Positions 19,106 to 32,200 are shown, counted from the first letter of the stretch. The stretch: 64,000 nucleotides of DNA from Asparagopsis taxiformis (GCA_030407315.1 JALQPE010002152.1:18492-82491), one strand, 5' to 3'. Notes: generated by a model from the letters alone, not told the origin. A program made the numbers and translations.

Positions 19106-22100
19106 ATGTCCCGTCCTCCGACAGCAGCCACGCCCATTGTCCGCACCAAGACGCTTGACACTGTTAACCTCGCCCCAGAAGACGATGTATAGTCGACTCA
19201 TGATCTGCCAAAAATTATCCGTGATGCACAGGTAACGTACGACGACAACGCGTCCAAGATAACTGCCCCTCGCTTTGCTAAATTCTCCAAGATCTTCTTC
19301 CCACGTCCGAGACAATGTCTCGAACCGCAGCACATTTCCTCCTGGGCCACCGTCGGCTCCTTCCCCAGCCCGCTAGGATCCGACCCCTCCGGTCAGAGCA
19401 ACCTCGGCATGAGCTGCATGAGCTTTGTCGGCGCCAATGATACCATTCTTGTCGACATTATTTCAGATGCGGAGAACACTACCATGTGTCGCGAATTCTA
19501 CCGTGCAGGTCCCAGAGGGCTGCTCGCTTTTCATCCGCGCAATATGGTCCGTGCATGTATCGTCACCTGCGGCGGTTTGTGTCCTGGCCTCAATTCTGTT
19601 ATTCGTGAGCTGGTGATTACGCTTTCGCTGTTGTATGGCGGTCAGAATATTTCTGGAATTCCATATGGCTATCGTGGATTCTATTCGACCCATCTCAAAC
19701 TTATTCCACTTACGGAGGATAAGGTTCAGTCCATTCATCATGATGGTGGCAGTATATTGGGGTATTCGCGTGGCGGCCATAATACAAAGATGGTTTGCGA
19801 TTCAATCCAGATCACGGGCTTCAATCAGATGTACATTATTGTCGGCCTGAGTGAGTCTATTTTGGATGTCCTGGTTGCTTTTGCCCTCCCTCCTGATGCC
19901 AAGTCTGTGTCTGTTGAAGTTAGGCGTGCTGCTATTCAAGTTCAATTGCTAAGGTCCTACCGAGCGTATGAAGTATCCAATCTCACCATGTCAGTTGGGA
20001 GTGGATTGCTCAACTGTTCTGCATTAACAGCAGAGTGGCAGTTCCGTTTTGTGAAAGCCGAACACACTGCTCCTGTGTCTGTAGTACGATCAATGAAAGG
20101 AACGGGTAATGGCCAACTGCAAGTTCCAAAGGGAATCTCGTCTTTCGATTCTGCAGACAATCTCTCTTATGCAAATGGAGGCACTTCTGATAAGTCGGAA
20201 AGTGAGCCGTATAGGAGAGGATTAATGGCAGCATTTGATAACTGGTCATCTATGGAAGCAGAATTTGACATGATTCTTGAGCAGCACGTGCTGCGTGCGT
20301 ACGCAAATTCTGCAAAAGCAGTTCAGCCCAGGAATGTCAATGTGATGACAGTCTTGTTACGATGGGATGAAAGTGCGCCGGGTAATACAACCGATACAGC
20401 AAAGTACAAAGAATCTTCGAAAGAGGGGAAACAGACAGGCCGTAATGATACCCTACGTGATCCATTAGCGTCCGAAGTATTGATGAGCCAAAGCTTGTCA
20501 GCCTTTTGTCGCGCAAAGGCCAGTCGAATGGAATTGTCGTCAAGAGCCGGGCTCAAGACGATATCCTTTATTGTCGCTCCTACCCCATCAAGTGAATCTG
20601 TGACTTATCCTGGATTCTACACGTTCCGGGTACAGGATAATTTTAATGAGGACCCTATATTCCGACATATTGATCCTCCTATGGCGTTCCAGCTTGAGTT
20701 GTCTCGCTTATCCAACTTTTCGATTACTCGCTTTGACTATCCTACGCGTTCTGTGCATGTGTTCTTCGCTCAGGACAAGTCTACTACTCGGAAGAAGAGA
20801 AGTGAAGATTCTTCGAAATCTGCAAAACGCCCCCCTCTCAATGAAAGTGTCTCTGATGGCTCCCGTACGAAGCGAACCGGACAACATCTGTATCCTGGGT
20901 CATCCAGGGCAGAGTCTACAGATAGTTTGCAAAGCGGGAAACCAGCCCCAGGGATGCCAGATGCGAAGAAACCAACTAGATCTGATCGGGATATCGATGC
21001 AAGAGTTTTTGTCCGAGCTTTTATCAGACTGGCTAATATCTTTGCCTCTTCAAATGCTGGTGCCATTGTATCGATCCCCGACGCGGAAAGAACTTTTGTC
21101 GAGGCTCTAGATGCAGTAGAAATGGCAAGTTGCGATTGTCGATTCCGGAGAACCGATTTCAACCATATTTTCCTCAATGTGATTCCGCCTGTCAAGGTAG
21201 AGATTGATGACATTGAGGCCCTTTGCCGTCGAATGTTCCAACGATATGCGAATCGATGCTGCAGTCTGCGAGTATTTGTTGTAGAGATCAACGTCTCCAC
21301 ATTCATGAACAATGGGATCATACCCACATCTGTTATTCCGCTTCGATTCCTTCTCTTCAACCCAACCGGTCATATGTTGAAAGTGGAAAGTTACTTTGAG
21401 ACAACGGATCCGAGCTCAGGCGAAGAAAAGTTGATTTCGGGGTACCCATCGTGGTGCTGTGAAGATTTTTGAAGAACTCAGGGCCCGCCGCTATTTGGCT
21501 GCAGTAGTAGGTATCCCGAAAACGATTGATAATGACATTGCGTTGATAGACAAGTCCTTTGGATTTGACACAGCTGTGGAAGAAGCGCAACGAAGCATCA
21601 AGTGTGCAAAAACAGAGGCAAGGAGTGCACTTAACGGAATAGGACTCGTGAAACTTATGGGTAGACACTCGGGTCAGATTGTAATGTTTTCTACGCTCGC
21701 ATCTAGGGATGTAGATTGCTGCCTCATTCCTGAGGTCAAATTCGAACTGGAAGGTAAGTGTGGTCTTTTCCAGTACATTGAGGATATGATACGATCGAAG
21801 GGGCACATGGTCATTGGGATTGCCGAAGGTGCCGGGCTAGAACTTGTAGAGAAAAAAAAGGTCACCACTGGCTTTGACGCGTCAGGGAATAAGCACTTGC
21901 CCGACGTCGGTCTGTGGTTCAAGGATAAGATTAACGGGGATTTTAAGAAGCGTGGAAGGGAGATCAATTTGAAGCTCATCGATCCTACCTACGAAATTCG
22001 CTCCGTCCCTGCTAATGCCAGCGACAATTTGCACTGCTCACTTCTTGCACAAAGCGCTGTTCACGGTGCCACGTACGGCTTTTCAGGGTTTCCGTTGGAT

Positions 22101-22279
22101 TGATCAACACACTTTTCGTTCTCATCCCCATGGAGGAAATTTACCATCGCGGACGAACGAAAGTGGATGTGAAAAGCCGAATGTGGCAACGTGTGATTTC
22201 AACAACCCATCAACCACGTCTCTCGGCCGTCTCTCCCTACAAGAAGCTTCTCCGAATCCTAGGATTCGACTGTAACTAG
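19106..22279 (+). pseudogene. PFK: plant-type 6-phosphofructokinase, interrupted by acetyl-CoA carboxylase sequence
   Basis: Reading from ATG 19106 there is TAG at codon 29 (19190-19192). The same frame then gives phosphofructokinase motifs: GGLCPGLNSVIRELV (about 19570), GYRGFY, GGSILGYSRGG, QMYIIVG (about 19845). The gene resumes at 21441 with [17 protein letters not shown], then [20 protein letters not shown] and [11 protein letters not shown]. About 1.59 kb of foreign sequence (next entry) sits inside the GGDGT nucleotide-binding motif, part of which is lost. A one-base shift near 22091 moves the C-terminus ([20 protein letters not shown]) to another frame, ending at 22279. Nonsense codon, insertion and frameshift make this a pseudogene. 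The sequence is of the plant/red-algal PFK group; the active homologue must be elsewhere. Confidence 0.85.
19847..21440 (+). pseudogene. ACC: acetyl-CoA carboxylase central-domain fragment inserted in PFK
   Basis: Open in frame with the upstream PFK part and ending at a TGA (21470-21472) in the downstream PFK part. About 530 codons match, in order, the central region of eukaryotic multidomain acetyl-CoA carboxylase: VEVRRAAIQVQLLRSYRAYE; FYTFRVQDNFNEDPIFRHI; AFQLELSRLSNFSITRFD; RVFVRAFIRLANIF; RRTDFNHIFLNVIPPV; IPLRFLLFNPTGHMLKVES and the following ETTDPSSGE. Biotin carboxylase, biotin carrier and carboxyltransferase parts are absent. No stop interrupts it, which suggests a fairly recent insertion. 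Both junctions carry TCGG (19842-19845 and 21437-21440), consistent with microhomology joining. The family assignment comes from recalled motif order, not a search. Confidence 0.75.
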
Positions 22280-22791
22280 TGCGATGGAAGACGTCAGCAT
22301 AACTGCTAAAGAACAGATGGTAACGATAACGGCGCCGGCGGACGGTGAGCCGGCCATCGAGGAGCCATACGAAGACGAACAAGTGAAGGCAACGTCTTGA
22401 CTGTGTAAGAGGGATTTTGAAGTGCCGGAGTAGCGAGGATACTGATAGCGGTTTACGTTTGATGTAGGCTGGACATACAATAATCCAAATGTTGGAATGT
22501 ACACAAGCATGATTTGCCTATTCTCATGTGTTGCTTCGAAAAATGTTCTGCCGTAAGCTTCTCTTGCTACTGGAGGCAAACCTATCCAAGTCGTTTCCTA
22601 GTGAGTGCATGCCGACGCACGGAGAGAACCTGACACGCACGCAATCAAGTTTTTGTGCTCTTGTCTGCACCGACCGCTAGAAATCGGTTCCATTTGGTAG
22701 ATGAGCGAAGCTTCGTTCAAAAAAAAGGAGTTTGAGGGATCCCCGCTCGTCGACGAGCAACGAATTGGGGATGAGGTGTATAGTTGAGCGC
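22280..22791. other. no gene between PFK and CorA
   Basis: The two genes converge here. Short open frames on both strands have no recognisable content. I see no repeat. Confidence 0.5.
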
Positions 22792-23818
22792 TCACATCCA
22801 GCCCTTCTTCCGAAAAACTACAATCTGAAGCAACACCAAAACAGCCACAATGACCCAGAAAATGCTGTAACTCCACTTGCCGAGCAGTTCGGGCATGTAT
22901 TTGAAATTCATCCCTTCAATGCCAGCAAGAAAGGTCAATGGCACAAATATTGTGGTGACAATTGTTAGCGTCTGCATAACTTCCTGCATTCGATTGTTTT
23001 GTCTCGCCAGTTGTAGTTCCAGTAGGCAATGAGCGCACAGCCGGTAACTCTCCAAAACGTCTAGAATGAACAACAAAATTTCTTGCGCATCCCGCAAATG
23101 TCTACTTGAATGTTCTGAAAGCCATTGTTCCGACAGCATGGAGAGCGTCATGAGGCAGTGGCGCAATGGCCAGATGCTCGTTCTGAGGGCAGCAATATAT
23201 CGCTTGGACTGTTTGATACGCAACGTAACGTTGCATCTACTCTTGAAACGCTAGACTCGGACTGTCTGACAAAATGATCTGTTCGAGTGTGTCCAGTTCC
23301 TCGCCTGCAAGCTCCAACGCTGGGAAGAAGCTTTCCAGTAAGGCATGCATGAGAACGAACATCAAGTCTGAAACTTGTTTGTTTCGGACACCGTGCACAT
23401 TATTGCGGAGGACGTGCAGCAATAGATCAGGTGAGTGCGTCCGCGAATTTGGACCTGACTGCACCCAAACGACCACTTTGTCCGTGCAGAGAAGTGCTTT
23501 TTGGAGTAAATTGCTCCGGACGGGGAGATGGGCAACGACAAGGAGATTGTTCTCGTACAGTCGTACATATGGGCGTGCTGAGGGAGTTACTACGACGCGA
23601 AGAGCATCAGGATGCAGTTGATGGTGTTTTTCGAGGAGATGAGAGATGCGCGATTCAATTTGGCGGACATGGATATAGCGCGTTGTGTATGGTGTATGCA
23701 GCACGGTCGACAGAGTAGATAGGTCGTGACAGTGAAAATGTTCAACGGTCGTGGAGTCATAGTCTATGACAGTAGCTAATGGAGATATGGTTGGACGATG
23801 TTGCGACTGGCGGAGCAT
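22792..23818 (-). pseudogene. CorA-family Mg2+ transporter with one frameshift
   Basis: ATG at 23816-23818. The first 193 codons form the cytoplasmic domain, ending ...ILSDSPSLAFQE at 23237. The rest (VTLRIKQSKRYIAALRTSIWPL... to TGA 22792-22794) is in another frame; the shift lies at about 23225-23240. The C-terminal part shows the family signature GMN (IEGMNFKYMPEL), a preceding membrane helix (TIVTTIFVPLTFLAG) and a second helix (YSIFWVIVAVLVLLQIVVF), followed by a basic tail. The total of about 336 residues is normal for CorA. The family forms pentameric Mg2+ channels. A sequencing error or a very small intron would restore the gene, so loss of function is likely but not certain. Confidence 0.78.
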
Positions 23819-24294
23819 GATGCTGGCAATAGAAGGTCATGACGACTGTTGGCGGTGTAGAGATGGACGACGAGTTCTGAAGAGAGTAGGAAAGATGGAA
23901 CGGTGGCTGGCGACTTGGAACGATGGCAGAGCGGAAGTGGTGTGAGATGATTTCGTAGAAGAAGAATTACTGGTTGAACGTCTGCAATGATGCACGATAT
24001 ACTAGTGAGTTGATTAAATCGTTGCGGCTACTGTCTCTGACCGGGTGTCGCAGTAAAGTCGGGCATTGATCACGACATCCCAAAAGCGGAACGTGGCGTC
24101 AAAGTTGCACGTGGTGTCAGATTGTCTCCTATGAACCTTGTGATAGGTAGGTGTGACAGACTTGGCGGAAAGCAGACTTCGGCACGTGTGAATGGATGAA
24201 AACTGGACAACAACTGGCTGTACAGTAGTAAAAAGTTGATAAATTATGTGCCCATAAATCCCAAACTGCCACCATCGCAGGTATAGTTTCAGTG

Positions 24295-24510
24295 TCCCAA
24301 TGGCCAGATGCAATGCGCTCATTGGCTGGCAGAGCTGGCTGCTGTGCGGCCAATGGGTGCGCTGCACCTGGTTTGGAGATGTGAAAATAATACCGGGTAT
24401 AGTTCCTGCGTTCCAGCGGCCAGGTGCAATGCGCTCATTGGCTGGCAGAGCTGGCTGCTGTGCGGCCAATGGGTGCGCTGCACCTGGTTTGGAGATGTGA
24501 AACTACACCC
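24295..24510. repeat. 118-bp satellite array 4, diverged type (two units)
   Basis: CAATGCGCTCATTGGC recurs about 117 bp apart. Units contain AATAATACCGGGTATAG once and an inverted repeat built on CAGGTGCA/TGCACCTG. The plan is that of the arrays at 14-17 kb. Confidence 0.8.
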
Positions 24511-24533
24511 GTGGCCATGGCCAACTGCATACA

Positions 24534-24613
24534 GCAGGTCATTTTCAGAAAACCGATTGACCGGTTTTCTGAAAATGACCTGCGCTGGCAAGAAAGGGAT
24601 CCCTTTCTTGCCA
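24534..24613. repeat. two adjacent palindromes
   Basis: 24534-24583 (GCAGGTCATTTTCAGAAAAC and its complement around a short centre) is followed two bases later by the perfect 28-bp palindrome 24586-24613 centred on GGATCC. The two sequences are unrelated. Confidence 0.9.
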
Positions 24614-26640
24614 AACAGCGCTTAGGGCAAAACAAGTTCTGCGGGTATTGCGCTTGCGCCGAGTTCCGTCTCCATAGTCACAGGCAGCAGAAAACTATGA
24701 GGCAATGAGTAAAAATGCACGATAGAATCAGAAAGTGCCAAAGCCAGAATCCCATTTCTTCCGACCAGGAATATATGTCTTGAATGCAACGATATTCATC
24801 CTTCTCACTTTCTACAAAGATATCAACTGTGTATTTCGTTTTATTTCATCTCCCTCTCGCGCAATGGTGATTTCGAAACAGCACAGCCTCGCAGTAGTGT
24901 CACTATTCCGTCAGAGCACGAAAGTGAAGAAGAGAGCAGTTTTTTGCGCTACAATAGCCTTGAAATTCACTATTCAGGGAGTATGAGCAGCACCGTTCAA
25001 CATAGATAGATATTTTTTCTTCGAAATTCGCAACTGTTCGCAATTCGCAACTGTTCGCAATTGCAGCCAGTACAAAGGCTTTTGATGAATGTCTGGAAGT
25101 AATCAGCTTACAAAAATAGGTGTGCGATATATCGCCTGCCGCTTAGCAATTTCCCCTACTTCTAACATACATAATTTTAATTTCTTCTCTTTAGAATCGA
25201 GAGAACATCACAAAAATCGTTGATTAGTATCATTCCCTACATAAAGAGTAGGATGAAATAGTGATATACGTCTTTATCTAGCTGATAAACTTTAGTAACT
25301 CATGCTGTTTATATTTTCTTACTGTTGCATCATATCGAAAACAAAATACAGAATAGTTCCCTATTTACCCAATTATAATCTGACTAGTTATCCCATTCTG
25401 GGTTCTTCAGTGAGCTTTCAGGACTACATAGATTCCTGATTGCTCTTCATGAATGAAATGGCTATGCTTCCATTATTTACTAGAAATTCCCCAGTAAAAA
25501 AACTTATGAACACGCTTCAGCATATTGCACAGTGCGTCGCAGTAATAGTCTTAGTATGGTAATCAAATTTATATTCTTGAGGAAACAGTTGTAATTCTCA
25601 ATGAAATTTTCTACTTCTCTAATCTAAAGCATTTATTAGCTGTTTCTCCTTCAGTATGCAGCTGGACATATGTCCTAGTGATATCACTACCAATAATTTT
25701 AGGTTGTTTTGACTTTGCGTAGGGACATGATTTCAATTTCTGCTAATTTCTCACGTCCAGAAAATTTGACAGATCATTCGCTGCCAAATCATCTGCCACA
25801 TCATCGTCTGCCAAATCATCTGCCTTCTGGTTACGACGAGGTCATTATGGGTGTATGAGCTGTCTATTTAAGGCAGTTGATGCGCGACGTATAGGACCAT
25901 TTCATCATCTGGGTATCATGAAGATGGCAGGTAAGACTGGTACGTTGTCGTAGAGGTATCTTTCCCCTTTTTCCTTTCTTACCACATGCTCTCCAGGAAA
26001 GATAGTGCACTATCCATGAATATCATTCTGCACTGATCCTCTTTCTAGTCTATTGATTCGAAATGATTCTGGCACAGGGGTATTGATTTTAAGTTGGCTT
26101 GATGGAAGCTTGCAAAAATAGTTCAATGATGATAAGTTTGTTCATTCCATTCATACTCATTTTGTTCCCATGCTTTCGATACTTTTCTATATCCGATTGC
26201 TAACTGGTTTCAGATCATTTATAGTTGTGTTTATTTGTTTCCTGTCTGAACATCACATGCTATTCCTTGTCCACCCGATAGGGTGGAACAGAAATAGCAT
26301 GTCATGTTCAAATAGCAAGAAACTAGAGCTGCTTGAACATTACTCCTAGTTGTAGAGATAGTAAGATTCTAGGTACGATAGTTCGATTTGATGAGTAGTC
26401 TAGTCTAATGATAGAACTGAAACAGTCCGTTAGGCATCGTTTTCCATGCAATATAAAAGTTTTGACGTCCTTTCAGATCACACTTGATTATCCCTATACG
26501 TTTCTATGAAGACTACCGAGAGAGATACTCCATTCTGCCAGAAATTTCGTAGCTGGATTCCTGAACATGCGGCTGGAATGGCATTTGCACCTGATTTTAT
26601 CGTCCTAAACGTCAATTGTAGGCACTAGAAAGTATTACCG
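24614..26640. other. AT-rich non-coding region
   Basis: No gene supported. Minor features: an 18-bp tandem (GCAACTGTTCGCAATT, 25026-25062), a short tandem of CTGCCAAATCAT (25785-25830) and a hairpin with GAACAT...ATGTTC arms (26247-26310). Confidence 0.55.
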
Positions 26641-27840
26641 CAGGCATCATATTATACTACTTTCCTGTTCTGTCCGAGTTAGTACCGCAGGGCACTACAA
26701 TTTACTGGTTTAGTATAGACTTCCCGACAGTAAATTGTACTGTCTCAAGCACTAGTTCCAGGTAGTGAAATGTACTGCCACAGGTAGCACTTCCAGGTAG
26801 TACACTGCACTGCTACAGGCAGTAACTGGTACTGTCCTATGCCCCTGTCGAGTACAACACTCTCAGACAGTACTTTACGCTGATCTGGACAGCTCTATAA
26901 TACATCAAAATATACTACTTTTTGTAGTGATGTGGGGCAGCAATTCACATATCCTGGAGCAGTACAGCGTGGCAGTGATTTACACATACGCAAGTAGTAG
27001 AGCACGGCAGCACTTTCCACCACGGCAAGTAGCACGGTACGGTAGCTCTTTTCGTATCATAAAGCAGTACTATCAGGCAGCTTTTCCCAGAGACTATCAG
27101 CACCTCATTTCATTGCTTTCACACATTTCGTCAGACATCATAATTTACTGTCCCCACTCGCTTCCACAGGCAGTAGAATACACAGCCTCGAAGCATGTCT
27201 GCTGTCATCATATTCCACTACATTACTCTACTGCCAGAACATAGACTTGTCACTACCTGTAAGTACAAAAAAAAGCAGCACCACACAGCAGCAGAAATTA
27301 CTGCTTTGTCCAATAATAGAATACAGTACATTTCTCTGCCTCTGCCATGACCTGCAGGCAGTATCATACAGTACATCGAGGCACTACCTAAATATAGCAA
27401 AATGTGCTGCCGTCATTCGGGCCCGCAGCCAGCACAGCACGCTGCCGGAAACACTAGCTTCTACTGCCACACGGTGCATCCCACGCCACCAAATAGTACT
27501 ACCGTGGGCCATATTCCTGGACAGCATATTTTACTCCCTCCCCGTGCTGCGCAAGTCAGCACAATATACTACTTTATTTTACAGGCCAATGTAGCACAAA
27601 TCACTGCCAGAAAGACAATCTAAATCCAGCAACTATCACTGCCTCCCACCACTGCCTCACGTCATACATCCAGGCAGTACTTTCTACTGCCGTCGGCAGC
27701 ACATGGCCACTGCCTCCGGGCAGTGCACTGTACTGCCGGCAAGTAGGGCATTAATTTATATTTTTACAGTACTAAATTTTACTGCCTCAGGCAGTGAATT
27801 TTACTGCCGTACAGTACTGCCCCAGGCCCGATTTCAGACA
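26640..27840. repeat. CAGTAAA/TTTACTG repeat array B, long and degenerate
   Basis: Dense, mutated copies of GCAGTA(A/C/T)...TACTGCC in both orientations over 1.2 kb. Copies at the right end (27770-27830) are the most regular. It has the same motif as arrays A (10.3 kb) and C (63.4 kb), but I see no oxygenase gene beside this one. Confidence 0.7.
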
Positions 27841-28254
27841 CAGTAGTGGGTGAAGTGGGCACGAAAAGGGCAGGGAGTGAAGAGAAAGAGAGGGCACGGG
27901 AGAGCAAGGATTGAAGAGAGAGAGAGGGATGGGACACTGTCACTGTGGGGAGACAGATGGATGCAAAGCGGGAGAAGCAGAGAGAGATGCGAAGAGCGAA
28001 GCTTGGAAAGCAGGGGGAGTTGGGCTGAAGCAGGGAGATGCACGATCTGAATTGCCTTTGAGGTGCTGGAGTACTACAAGGAGTAGTAGATGAGTAGCAG
28101 AGGAGAGTGACAGGAAATCGTGTAGACGTAACGTTTGGAAGGTTAGCTGAAGGGGTGCGAATAAATTCGCGCCCACGCGCCAAAAGACTCACCAGTTGCG
28201 TTCAAATCAATCAGTACCCAATGAACAGTCGTGAAGAGAGTACAAGAAGGGGCG

Positions 28255-28768
28255 TGAAATTTGGTAATTTTTTGGGCTCAAAAATTACCAAATTGTAGAC
28301 TAGTCTGGCGACCGTCTGCACCAGATTTGGACAACCGCTCCTGCCCCATGCTACGTCAAGTTCATGCATTCCATGCTTTACTGATGTTTCTAAACATTCC
28401 AAATGCTACGCTTCTTCGCTGGATGGTCGTTGACGAACATTGACGGCGCATTGCAGCTCTGTTCAAAACCGAACCGGTATTACCATGGCGTGCATCTATG
28501 TCCGTCCACTTCTCTCCTCATACAATCTTGAACATCTATTCATCGTGATGCATCGAGACAGTTGTGCACCAATAGTCGATAAACATAATTGCACCGAACT
28601 ATAGAAGGTGCTGCCCACGTGGTGCTTACTCGTGGTGGTGAGTGTTCCATGGCATAAGGTCGCTGGTACAAAGTAGGACGGAGTACGAGCCATACGGTCA
28701 CTACGAGTGGGGCATAAAATTTGGTAATTTTTTGGGCTCAAAAATTACCAAATTTTAGACTAGTCTGG
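28255..28768 (-). mobile_element. 514-bp non-autonomous element with palindromic ends, copy 2
   Basis: Inverted copy of 7105-7618 with no indels and few substitutions. Both ends carry the GGTAATTTTTTGGGCTC palindrome and AGACTAGTCTGG. Confidence 0.75.
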
Positions 28769-28835
28769 AACTTCTCCGTGCCACTCCATGGAGTATAGTG
28801 TATGCACTGAGTGCTCTGTCTGCGGTTGCGAAGCT

Positions 28836-28899
28836 GCAAGAAACACTGTCGAGTAGTGAAGGAGAGGCATCTCCTTCACTACTTGACAGTGTTTCTTGC
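28836..28899. repeat. 64-bp hairpin
   Basis: Arms GCAAGAAACACTGTC..TAGTGAAGGAGA and complement differ by one base, with a 4-base loop. It lies 300 bp upstream of the transposase gene. Confidence 0.85.
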
Positions 28900-29202
28900 T
28901 AAGTCAACACTATAGGATGAATTACGATTCTGGTAAAAACTATGTCATTCTTTGAAGTTTTCAGTCTTCATGTATACTCATCAGTACTTTGCACTATTTC
29001 CTGGCTTCCATGGAAATAGAGAACATGTTCTCTGCAACGACTGTAACGGTCAGCTCTGAGATCTCCCCTTCCAATTTCGTTCTTCTACAGATTGATAGAC
29101 TATAGAGATTTGTATCCTCATAATATAGAGCCGTCCGGCGTTTCCCTCCCTTCCAAACAGCTGTTTGCACCTAGGTGCTACCTCAATCCAGGTTCTCGAG
29201 AT

Positions 29203-32200
29203 ATGGCTAGACCGAGAAAGTCTAGGAATGGCCCGAGGCTCCGTTTCAACTATGTAGCCCCTGTCCGCAATCGGACTAGACGCTCGACATCCAGAACAGT
29301 CTCAAATCCTTTTTCCGTTCAGGAAATGGACTGCAATACACCAGAAACCCATCATCCTCGCCCGGCAACAGAGTATGGTAGCACTTCGAACCCTCCCCAT
29401 GCTCCCAGAGCTACCAATTCCCAGACCCAGATCCAGATCCAGTCCTCCCTTCCTCGTCTTCACAGGATATCTTCAGACCTGGGAGCAATTCTGTGGATAC
29501 CACCCTCCCTTTGACGTACGCCAATAGTGGGCAGCAGAACAATATACTCAAGTATACTTCTGGAACAATTGTTCCAGAAGTTCAAAAAGCTTGTATTACT
29601 CCTAGCGACGATGATATTGTACTATCCTCCGGCAGAGACCCCGTCACTTCTGCTGCGACAGTTCCTAAACTGTGCCATCCCGCTGCTTCCGACCATCATG
29701 AGAACGTCACCGCAACAAACGACTCCGATTCGGATGACAACGACCTGTTTCTACAGGAGGAGGCAGAAGCGAAGCTCCTAATCTCTTCTCCCTTTATCAT
29801 GAACACGTCCAATCCAGACAAAGCTCGCAATTACATGACAGAATGGACAACGTTGTACGCTGTCGCCAAACTGACAGGGTCGACGAAATGCACCGCAGCG
29901 AACCTTCAGGAAGATCGCGTGTTGTTCGATTTCGCTAGACAAGGTTCCACGAACAAACACGTTCAGCGAAGTCTACCCCATTATTCGACAATTATGCGGA
30001 AGGTAAGACCGTGGCTGTTCTTCAACGCATGGTTACGTTCGGAAACCGTATACTTCCCTGTAAACGCAGAGCATAGTGCAGCTCGTGTTGCCTCTTCTGC
30101 AATTCTACGAAGAAGCAAGGTCGAACAAAACAAAGCTAGTCAATCAGCACCTGTACTTATCGTTCCACCAAGCGAATATGCACGAGCAGACATTACTGCA
30201 CCACATATATTCGACCTTGCGTGGCGTGATAACACACAATTGGATGCTTCCGACTCGGATGACATACTAAGTTTACATGGTAACGTGTGCAAGTCGAAGC
30301 TAGGAAAATTCAGAGAGTACTCCTTAAAAGGACAAAACTACACGATGAGGGCGGAGGCGGTAAAAGACGGCTTTCTCGTTTCTGCTTTGGGTGGTAGTAT
30401 TGTGGAACTGCATGTCACATCAGGGCAGCACGCCTCTTCTCTAGATCCTACTCTCAGTTCCCTTTTCCAACATGAATCACTATCTTCCAGCCATGAGTCG
30501 TTCAAAGCTATCACATCTTCTTCATGGATAAACTCCGGTGCCACATTTCATAGTAGGCTTTCGGTCTCCCCGCATTCATATGGGTCCGCCTTCATCCTTC
30601 AGAAAGAGTCGTTCCGGGAATATGCTCGGCCGGGTGATCACCTAACAGTTTTATCACCCAGTCCTGAGTGCAACCCTACTCAAAATTGTGGTATACAGTT
30701 CTTCATTGGGCTTGTCGTCAGCTCTCCCGGACCGCCAGGCCCATCACAAAAATTGCTCTTTCTCGTCAACTCTGAAGGGCATTACAAAGTTGTCGGCGGA
30801 ACTCGTGCAATCAATAATGTCAAGTTATTGAAACCAGGCACGAGCTCCAGCCCCTTTCATCCTACACATCTCCGTGGGGTTCTCAGCTGTGGTACCACAT
30901 ACTACGTCTATCCATTTCTTTTATACTGCGATGACTTCAATGAAGCCTCTGGTAAGAAAGGGAGTGCTGGAGGATGCTATATGCTCCCAATGGGTCTTCC
31001 GCTGGACTGTCGCCGGAACAGTTCTGCTGTGCGCGTTATCGGTGTCACAGGTCCTGGTGTTAGTACAAACCATATCCTTCGACATATCTCTAGAGACATT
31101 ATTCAAGGATGTACGTCGGTGTTTCGTGATGTCGATCCAGACGGCAATGAATGTCTAATTTTCTTGGACTTTATTGGTTTCGTATCGGATTATCCTGCCT
31201 GTTCTCATGTGCTGGATGTCATGGGGCACAACGCAGACTGCCCATGCCATTTGTGTTTCTTTGTAAGAGGGGGGAAATATGGGAAGAACTCGCAGTTTGG
31301 CTACGACACCCGTTTACATTCGAGCTCTGATACACACTTTCGCACATCCGAGCGAACAGCTGCTGTTCAGTCATCGGAAAGTTCTGCAAACATCTTGAAG
31401 TATCTGGGTTTGAGAACAGTGCAAAATATCACAGAAACTCCATTGCATCTCATTGAAAGACTACTTCATGAAGCTAGGTCCAAAGGGCTGGTTCCAACCG
31501 GGACACCACTCGGAAACGATGGTCTACGAATCCCTGTCGTGACTACTATTCTAGACCCATACCGTTCGACGTTTGTTGGAATTGACCATCTCCTCCACGG
31601 ACTGGCAAAGGATGCTCTGGACAATGCTTTTTCAAGCTTGCCTAATGATGGTGTGAGAAGGCTGGCCGACAGGTTCATGGTGGATGCCCTCCGTGTATTG
31701 GGTCTCGCAAATCAGAACAAGATATATAACTTCAACGCAGGTGAAACTCATACAATGGGAATCTCGGACAGATTTGCAGTTCTCCTCGTCGCCGAACACT
31801 GCTTCAAGTCTTCTCTGAAATTCCAATCGCACACTACGAGGTCATCCGAAGGTAGCGGTTCAAGGTCACTCCAGGCTTCTGAAGAGCAACACCATCTGTC
31901 TCTCGAACTTGTTCGTCTCCTTTCCTCTATTTCTGCAGCTACATGCTTCCTACCACGAAACAATATCGACGGTTCTGAGGCAGTACAGAGAGCTACAGGG
32001 AATTCTGCGCACAACAGTCTCTGTCGTCTGCAGCAGCTATCGAAAGAATATGCTACTCTAGTGGATGACCTGCTCAAGACTGTTCCTACCAGACAGCGGA
32101 GCACAGCGGTCTCGAAGAAACGGAAGATACAGACAGAAGGTATAGTAACGAATGATAATGACCACATTGAGATGGAAAACAAGACTGCTGGATTCCGGGC

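Noticed and set aside
19850..21440. The ACC sequence as a simple intron of PFK
   Set aside because: GAGTGAGT near 19849 resembles a donor, but no AG acceptor restores the PFK frame, and the stretch is uninterrupted coding sequence of another protein.
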